From contig NZ_JAUSRB010000002.1 of the NCBI RefSeq assembly GCF_030811595.1, positions 3,348,001-3,412,000 on the forward strand: DNA of 64,000 nt, given 5' to 3'. Source of the DNA: Streptosporangium brasiliense. Its GTDB lineage: Bacteria > Actinomycetota > Actinomycetes > Streptosporangiales > Streptosporangiaceae. Below are positions 58,509 through 64,000 of this stretch, piece by piece. A model generated the notes under the pieces. That model saw only the letters and a list, made by a program, of their open reading frames with translations, searched no databases and had not been told where the DNA came from. Numbering within the stretch: position 1 is the stretch's first letter; each line of letters opens with the position of its first letter. Both the position numbers and the translations under genes were made by a program.

Positions 58509-60431
58509 CTAGACCTGCTTGAGCGCCCAGAAGTGGTTGCCGTTGTCGCCCGCGAGGACCTGCTGGTCCAGGACGGACAGCGCACCGGTGGTCATGTTGA
58601 GCGCCCGCCGGCTGTACTTGTTGACGATGACGTACGTCCTGTCCGCCACGCGTTGCAGCTGCCACTTCTGCCTGCTGGAGGTGGTGGAGCAGGTGGACTG
58701 GACGATCTGGGTCCCGGCCGCGGTGCTCGTCGCCTTCAGGTCCAGGCACTTCCCGCTGTTGGCGTTGACCAGCTGCCAGTCCGGGGAGGTGGACGAGTTG
58801 GGGTTGCGCAGTGTCCACTGCTGGCTCTTCGCACCGGAATGCGCCTTGTGCGTCACCGGTGCGCCGGACGTCAGCGCCCCGTTGAGGACCTCGGCGTTCT
58901 CCCGGTTCCCGACGCCCGTCAGGTAGTAGGTCGAACCGTTCCCCGGACCGACGGAGTTGAGGATCCGGTTGAACTTCCAGCGCTGGTCGGTCGCGCCGGT
59001 GTAGGGGCGCTGCTCCAGCGGGGCCGGATACGCGCCCGTGACCGTCAGGGCCAGCCCGGACAGCCAGTTGACGATGGCGTAGCTGCCGTCCGTCTGGGGC
59101 AGGTACGCCCACCGCATGCCGTCGGTGCCCTTGCAGTTGTACTGCAGGGCCTGCGTCCCCGAGGCGGTTCCGCTGTAGGCGCTGTCGGCGCACATCCGGC
59201 TGTTCATGTTGACGAGCTGGAGGCCGGTCTTGTATCCCATCAGCCAGCTCTGGCTCAGGGCGTTGGTGCGGGCACGCTGGCTGAGCTTGGTCAGCCCGGC
59301 GGTGGAGCCGCCGATCGGCTCGATGGCTCCCCCGGTCGACACGCTGGTGATCGCGTAGGTGAGGCCGACCGTGGGGTGGGCGACGGCGTCGCTGGTGTCC
59401 CCCTTGACGAAGAACTCGTTGTCGGCGATGTTCCAGTGGGTGTCGAGGTAGCTGCCGGCCGCCGGGCTGACGTTGAAGTAGTCGTCGCGGTTGCAGTCGG
59501 GCAGCCGGTAGTCGTCCCACTTCAGGCAGGCCCAGGACGGGGTCCCGCCGTAACACATTAGGTCGAACTGGTCCGAGCAGTGCGAGCCGTAGAAGTGCGG
59601 GGCGCTCTCCTGCACCGCGCCGAACGTGTGGCCCAGCTCATGGGCGATGGCGTTGGCCCCGAAGCAGTTGGGGACCGCGTCGACCCGCGCGTAGGTGAGA
59701 CGGTTGTTGTAGTTTTCGGCGCCGGGCCGGTCGTCGGTGTACCTCTGGCCCAGTCCGCAGACGACGGTCGCCTCGGTGAGCATGAGGTATTTGCGGTCCG
59801 CGCGGTTGTGGCCCAGTGCCTGCACCGCGGCGACGCCGCTGCCGAAGGTGGCCAGCGCCTCGGCGGGCACGACGACCTCACGGACCGCGACCTGACATCC
59901 TCCGGAGACCGCCTCCGTGACGTAGCGGATGTGCCGGCTCTTGCCGGCCGCCGCGGCGGCGTCGTTGAAGGAGTCGTCGGCGTTGGAGAGCCACGCCTGG
60001 AACATGGGCAGCAGCCTGCTGTAGCGGTCGGGCATGCTCGGCTCGCGGACGTACAGCACCTCGACGCGCTTGCCGCTCACCCCGTCGCCCTCACAGAACA
60101 CCCTGGCGGGCGCCGCCTCCACCGCGGCCTCGGCCTGGGCCGCCGTGAGCCGGGCCGTATCACCCTGCGGTCCGGTCCGCGCGCCGAGCCGCGCGCCGGG
60201 GAACACGTCGTGATCGTCGACGCAGCTCACCGGCTCGGGTGATGCCGTCGTGCGGGCACCCGGTTGGGACGATGCCGTCGTGCGGGCACTCGGCTCGGGT
60301 GACGCCGCCGGGCGGGCACACGGGGCGGCCGGTGCCGCCTCCGCGGGGGAGGCGTCCAGCCCCCCGGAGACGAGGCTCGCGGCGGCGAGGACTCCCGCCA
60401 CGGCTAAGAGGGTGGTCCGTCTGGCAAACAC
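58509..60431 (-). CDS. Secreted zinc metalloprotease with ricin-type lectin repeats
   Basis: 640 aa from the GTG at 60431 (GGGGAGCCTCTCAC upstream). A signal peptide (about 1-33) is followed by an Ala/Pro/Thr linker with 11-residue repeats (TTASSQPGAR type). The protease domain has the zinc motif HELGHTFGAVQ with a downstream MCYGG Met-turn, as in metzincins of the reprolysin/snapalysin type. The C-terminal 300 residues hold ricin B-like repeats (LVNMNSRMCADSAYSGTASG, QWQLVN-like, and LVNANSGKCLDLKATSTAAG with Q-W ends) for carbohydrate binding. It probably digests extracellular protein bound to polysaccharide. Confidence 0.9.
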   Translation of the reverse strand: MFARRTTLLAVAGVLAAASLVSGGLDASPAEAAPAAPCARPAASPEPSARTTASSQPGARTTASPEPVSCVDDHDVFPGARLGARTGPQGDTARLTAAQAEAAVEAAPARVFCEGDGVSGKRVEVLYVREPSMPDRYSRLLPMFQAWLSNADDSFNDAAAAAGKSRHIRYVTEAVSGGCQVAVREVVVPAEALATFGSGVAAVQALGHNRADRKYLMLTEATVVCGLGQRYTDDRPGAENYNNRLTYARVDAVPNCFGANAIAHELGHTFGAVQESAPHFYGSHCSDQFDLMCYGGTPSWACLKWDDYRLPDCNRDDYFNVSPAAGSYLDTHWNIADNEFFVKGDTSDAVAHPTVGLTYAITSVSTGGAIEPIGGSTAGLTKLSQRARTNALSQSWLMGYKTGLQLVNMNSRMCADSAYSGTASGTQALQYNCKGTDGMRWAYLPQTDGSYAIVNWLSGLALTVTGAYPAPLEQRPYTGATDQRWKFNRILNSVGPGNGSTYYLTGVGNRENAEVLNGALTSGAPVTHKAHSGAKSQQWTLRNPNSSTSPDWQLVNANSGKCLDLKATSTAAGTQIVQSTCSTTSSRQKWQLQRVADRTYVIVNKYSRRALNMTTGALSVLDQQVLAGDNGNHFWALKQV

Positions 60432-60852
60432 GTGAGAGGCTCCCCGATTGCGAATTTCGCGCGCCTTGGCGGCAGCGCTGATCAACATAACCGCCGACTT
60501 CGGCATGATCAATCCGAATGGTCCGGCCCTCCCCCGTGCCGCGGAGAGCTGACCTGAGCCCGTCCACGGGCCACAAGAGGCAGCTCAGGGCTGTGATCGG
60601 CGTGGTCCGCGCGCGGTGGACCGGGGCGCGCCCGGTGTGGCGGGGATCCGGCGGCCGCGGCCCTGCCGGCGATCACTCGCGGCCACCGGCCGCGGCGGGA
60701 TCCGCGTGACAGGGGCCGGCCGGGATGCGCAGAAGTTATCCGCGCACACCTTGACGTCGCTCGGTGTCAGATGAATTGATTGATCCACTGACAACGTTGT
60801 CATCTTGCTCGGGGGAATCTGTGAAACCTCGACCCCGAAGGGACGGGAAGCT
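60432..60852. other. Divergent intergenic region upstream of the sugar ABC operon
   Basis: Both neighbours start here. The left half is GC-rich without an ORF that I support. The right end has TTGATTGATCC and the LacI-type palindrome (60789-60802), which place the sugar operon promoter at about 60750-60800. Confidence 0.45.
60789..60802. promoter_or_regulatory. LacI-type operator of the sugar importer operon
   Basis: TGACAACGTTGTCA is a perfect 14-bp palindrome with the central CG typical of LacI-family operators. It lies 50 bp before the start of the binding-protein gene. The regulator gene is not in this window and may lie beyond the permease genes. Confidence 0.75.
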
Positions 60853-62139
60853 ATGCGACGACGGTGGATGGCGGCCGTCGCGGTCACCGTGGCGGGCCTA
60901 CTTACCCTGACCGCCTGCGGTGACGGCGGCGGCGCCGCGCAGAGCCCGCAGGCCGACGGCAAGAAGAAGGTTGAGGTCTTCTCCTGGTGGACCGGACCGG
61001 GTGAGGCCGACGGCCTGAAGGCCATGAAGGAGATATTCGAGAAGCAGAACCCCGGCCTGACGTTCTTCGACGCGGCCGTGGCGGGCGGCTCCGGTGACAA
61101 GGCGCGTGCCCTGCTGGCCACCAAGTTGCAGGCCGACACCCCGCCGGACACCTTCCAGGGCCACGCGGGCGCCGAGCTGCAGGGCTACATCAAGGCCGGT
61201 GACCTGGAGCCGGTCAACTCCCTCTACGACGAGCTCAAGCTGAAGGACGTCTTCCCGCAGCAGTTGATCGACCAGATCAGCGTGCAGGGCCAGATCTACT
61301 CGGTCCCGGTGAACATCCACCGCTCCAACGTGATGTGGTTCAACCCCGCCGTGCTCAAGGAGGCGGGCGTCACCGAGGTGCCCGCGACGATCGAGACGTT
61401 CGTCGCCGCCCTGGAGAAGGTCAAGAAGACGGGCAAGGTCCCGCTCTCGATCGGCTCGGAGTGGACGATGGTGCACCTGCTGGAGAGCGTGCTGCTCGGC
61501 TCGCTCGGCACCGACGCCTACAACAAGCTCTGGACCGCGGGCTCCGACTGGTCGGGTCCGGCGATGACCAAGGCCCTGAACGACTTCAAGACGATCCTGT
61601 CCTACGCCGGGGACCCGGCCGACGACTGGCAGCCCGCGGCCAAGCAGGTGGCCGACGGCCAGGCCGCCTTCACCATCATGGGCGACTGGGCCTACGGCTA
61701 CTTCCACAACCCGCCGGACGGCGGCCTGGGCAAGAAGTCCAAGACCGACTTCGACTGGGCGCCCTCGCCCGGCACCGGCGGCACCTTCATGTGGCTGTCG
61801 GACAGCTTCACCCTGCCCAAGGGCGCCCCGAACCGCGACGGGGCGTTGGCGTGGCTGAAGGTGGCCGCGAGCAAGGAGGGCCAGGACGCCTTCAACCCCA
61901 AGAAGGGCTCCATCCCGGCCCGTAAGGACGCCGACACCTCCCTCTACACCGACTACCTCGCCGACGCCCTGAAGGACTGGGGGAGCAACAAGCTCGCCGG
62001 GTCCATCCAGCACGGCGTCGTCGTCAACGACGCCTGGCGGGTCGCGATCAACGAGGCGGTCGGTCTCTTCCACACCGACAAGGACGTGGCCGCGCTCCAG
62101 GCCTCGCTGGCCGAGGCCGCCAAGAACTCGGGTCAGTGA
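60853..62139 (+). CDS. Sugar ABC transporter substrate-binding lipoprotein
   Basis: 428 aa from the ATG at 60853. The signal peptide ends in a lipobox LTAC, so the mature protein is anchored at Cys. The family 1 solute-binding fold follows (KVEVFSWWTGPGEADGLKAM, PDTFQGHAGAELQGYIKAGD, YSVPVNIHRSNVMWFNPAVL, AAFTIMGDWAYGYF). NIHRSN and GDWAYGYF are ligand-site segments typical of binding proteins for glucose-like sugars or oligosaccharides. It delivers substrate to the two permeases encoded next; no ATPase is in the window, so a shared MsiK-type ATPase is likely. Confidence 0.93.
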   Translation: MRRRWMAAVAVTVAGLLTLTACGDGGGAAQSPQADGKKKVEVFSWWTGPGEADGLKAMKEIFEKQNPGLTFFDAAVAGGSGDKARALLATKLQADTPPDTFQGHAGAELQGYIKAGDLEPVNSLYDELKLKDVFPQQLIDQISVQGQIYSVPVNIHRSNVMWFNPAVLKEAGVTEVPATIETFVAALEKVKKTGKVPLSIGSEWTMVHLLESVLLGSLGTDAYNKLWTAGSDWSGPAMTKALNDFKTILSYAGDPADDWQPAAKQVADGQAAFTIMGDWAYGYFHNPPDGGLGKKSKTDFDWAPSPGTGGTFMWLSDSFTLPKGAPNRDGALAWLKVAASKEGQDAFNPKKGSIPARKDADTSLYTDYLADALKDWGSNKLAGSIQHGVVVNDAWRVAINEAVGLFHTDKDVAALQASLAEAAKNSGQ

Positions 62140-62191
62140 TGTCCGGTACGGCCCGCGGCGACGCGGGCCGTACCCCGTGGAAGGGGTGTCA

Positions 62192-63079
62192 GTGACACGG
62201 GTGCGCAGGTGGCTGCCGGGGTTGCTGCTGGTCACGCCGTCGATCATCGCCATCGCGGTCTTCGTGTACGGCATGCTCGGCTGGAACTTCCGGCTGGCCA
62301 TGACCGACAGGCACGACGAGATCTCCGAGGGGAGTTTCGTTGGCCTGGAGAACTTCGTCACGCTCTGGGATCAGAAGCGCTGGGGCATCTCGGTCAACCA
62401 CGCCGTCGTCTTCACCGTGGTGTTCGTGTTCGGTGCGCTGGCGCTGGGCTGGCTGCTGGCCTTCCTCATGGAGAAGGGGATCAAGGGGGAGGGGACCTTC
62501 CGGGCGGTCTACCTGTTCCCGATGGCGATCTCGTTCGTGGCGACCGGGGTGGTCTGGCGCTGGCTGATGAACTCCGGTCAGGACGAGCGGGCGGTCGGGC
62601 TGAACCGGCTGTTCGACAGCCTGGGCCTGGACTTCCTGCAGTGGGAGTGGTTCCGGAACCCGGACTGGGGGATGGCGGCCATGGCCATCCCCGCGATATG
62701 GCAAATGTCGGGATATGTCATGGCGTTGTTCCTGGCGGGCTTCCGGGGCGTCCCCGAAGACCTCCGGGAGGCGGCCCGGGTCGACGGCTGCACCGAATGG
62801 CAGGTCTACCGGCACATCGTGCTGCCGCTGCTCCGCCCGGTGACGCTGTCCGCGCTGATCATCCTCGGGCACATCTCGCTCAAGGTCTTCGACCTGATCG
62901 TCGCGGTGTCCGGCAAGCAGATCATCACCGACGTCCCCGCCGTGTTCATGTGGGTGGCGGTCTTCGACTCCCACGACCCGGCCAAGGGCGCCACCATCGC
63001 CGCCTACATCGTGCTCGCGGTGAGCGTGTTCGTCATCCCCTACCTGGTCTGGACCCTTCGCAAGGAGAGGCGGCCATGA
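62192..63079 (+). CDS. Sugar ABC transporter permease 1
   Basis: 295 aa from the GTG at 62192 (GGAAGGGGTGTCA in front; a GTG at 62177 is also possible). Six membrane helices and the EAA loop (EDLREAARVDGCTEWQVYRH, I-LPLL) show a MalF/UgpA-type permease. It pairs with the second permease, whose ATG overlaps its stop (ATGA). Start position is the only doubt. Confidence 0.93.
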   Translation: MTRVRRWLPGLLLVTPSIIAIAVFVYGMLGWNFRLAMTDRHDEISEGSFVGLENFVTLWDQKRWGISVNHAVVFTVVFVFGALALGWLLAFLMEKGIKGEGTFRAVYLFPMAISFVATGVVWRWLMNSGQDERAVGLNRLFDSLGLDFLQWEWFRNPDWGMAAMAIPAIWQMSGYVMALFLAGFRGVPEDLREAARVDGCTEWQVYRHIVLPLLRPVTLSALIILGHISLKVFDLIVAVSGKQIITDVPAVFMWVAVFDSHDPAKGATIAAYIVLAVSVFVIPYLVWTLRKERRP

Positions 63080-63993
63080 CGGCCACGGAGACGCGGACCC
63101 CTCCGGCGCGGGCGCACGGGCCGGGCGGCCGGGCCGGGCGGCGGGCGGGCTGGGCGCGCGGCGTCCGGCTGGCGCTGCTGGCCGCCTTCCTGGTGATCTT
63201 CCTGATCCCGGTCTACGTGCTGCTGGTCACCAGCTTCAAGCCGCTGACCGAGGCCGACCCCAGCCGGGCCTGGGCGCTGCCCGAGGTGTGGACGGCGCAG
63301 CCGTGGCGGGTGGCCTGGGACAAGCTCGCCCCGGGCATCTGGAACAGCGTGCTGCTGGCCGTACCCGGTGCGCTGATCTCGGCGGTCCTGGGCTCCATGA
63401 ACGGCTACGTGCTGTCGAAGTGGCGCTTCCCCGGCGCCGACGTGCTGTTCACGCTGTTCCTGTTCGGCATGTTCATCCCCTACCAGGGGGTCATGATCCC
63501 GCTGGTCCAGCTCCTGGTGAAGCTCAACGAGATCACCCAGTCCGTCACCGGGGCGTCGGGGGTCTTCTACGGCGCGATACCGGGGCTGCTCCTGGCGCAC
63601 GTGGTCTACGGCATCCCGATCTGCACGCTGATATTCCGTAACTACTACGTCACCATCCCGGACGAGCTGATCGAGGCCTCCCGGGTGGACGGCGCGGGGA
63701 TGCTGCGGACCTACTGGTCGGTGGTGCTGCCGGTCTCCGGGCCGGCCTTCGCGGTGGTGATCATCTGGCAGTTCACCTCGATGTGGAACGACTTCCTGTT
63801 CGCCGTCTTCCTCACCGGCCCGCAGAGCTGGCCCACCACGGTCATGCTCAACAACATCGCCGGCGCCCAGACCGTCCCCTACAGCCAGCAGATGGCCGCG
63901 GCCCTGCTCGCCTCCATCCCCACGATGATCGTCTACGTCCTGCTCGGCCGGTTCTTCATGCGCGGCCTCATGGCCGGGGCGCTGAAGGGGTGA
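63076..63993 (+). CDS. Sugar ABC transporter permease 2
   Basis: 305 aa; AAGGAGAGGCGGCC precedes the ATG, which overlaps the previous stop. After a 33-residue Arg/Gly-rich N-terminus there are six membrane helices and the EAA loop (DELIEASRVDGAGMLRTYWS, VVLPVSGP), the form of MalG/UgpE permeases. With the first permease it forms the channel of the importer. The operon may continue past the window end. Confidence 0.95.
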   Translation: MTATETRTPPARAHGPGGRAGRRAGWARGVRLALLAAFLVIFLIPVYVLLVTSFKPLTEADPSRAWALPEVWTAQPWRVAWDKLAPGIWNSVLLAVPGALISAVLGSMNGYVLSKWRFPGADVLFTLFLFGMFIPYQGVMIPLVQLLVKLNEITQSVTGASGVFYGAIPGLLLAHVVYGIPICTLIFRNYYVTIPDELIEASRVDGAGMLRTYWSVVLPVSGPAFAVVIIWQFTSMWNDFLFAVFLTGPQSWPTTVMLNNIAGAQTVPYSQQMAAALLASIPTMIVYVLLGRFFMRGLMAGALKG

Positions 63994-64000
63994 CTCACGG

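Overview
The window is high-GC actinobacterial DNA. GTG and TTG starts are common, reading frames are long on both strands, and the genes present (an actinomycete integrative conjugative element backbone, an SCO3933-family protein, DUF2637, DUF6461 and DNRLRE proteins, NB-ARC/LuxR regulators) fit a filamentous actinomycete. Streptosporangiaceae is my guess from gene style only.

Layout. (1) 1-1540: host chromosome, with the 5' end of an aldehyde dehydrogenase gene (minus) and a secreted coiled-coil protein with an ARB-07466-like C-terminal domain. (2) 1526-28260: an integrated element of about 26.7 kb, bounded by a 26-bp direct repeat (24 matches) whose left copy covers the last codons of the secreted-protein gene. 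Its left part is a pSAM2-like AICE backbone on the minus strand: integrase, excisionase, RepSA-type initiator, small genes, DUF2637/Spd protein, FtsK/Tra translocase and an SCO3933-like protein. A divergent GntR (KorSA-like) repressor follows, then an XRE regulator, two small genes and a second GntR regulator behind two overlapping palindromes. The rest (10.6-28.2 kb) is a defence-like cargo: an HNH nuclease; a low-GC HTH-STAND ATPase divergent from a 37-aa membrane peptide; a HEPN-motif protein; a three-gene ABC-3C system; and a five-gene Pycsar-like operon (membrane effector, Crp/Fnr regulator, nucleotide cyclase, degenerate STAND protein, hypothetical). The cyclase C-terminus and the STAND N-terminus share a short peptide motif, which suggests homotypic signalling. 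Fragments of tRNA-Phe and tRNA-Arg, the latter beside a broken integrase, show that older elements were absorbed.

(3) 28.9-44.4 kb: a 2394-aa secreted polymorphic toxin (DNRLRE, LamG split by nine repeats, NucA/NucB-like nuclease tip) followed by a DUF6461-type immunity gene; then a membrane protein, a NarL-type two-component system, and a truncated, frameshifted paralogue of the toxin with its own DUF6461 gene. A resolvase remnant lies beyond it. (4) 44.4-64.0 kb: ordinary chromosome: GNAT enzyme, a secreted GTTWDS-repeat protein, SDR remnant, MerR/monooxygenase pair, GH1 beta-glucosidase/TetR pair, aldo-keto reductase/MerR pair, penicillin-binding protein, ABC exporter, NB-ARC-TPR-LuxR regulator, a truncated acyl-CoA-synthetase-like protein, a secreted metalloprotease-lectin, and a sugar ABC importer behind a LacI-type palindrome.

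All family calls were made by eye from translated sequence. No database search, GC computation or structure prediction was run.
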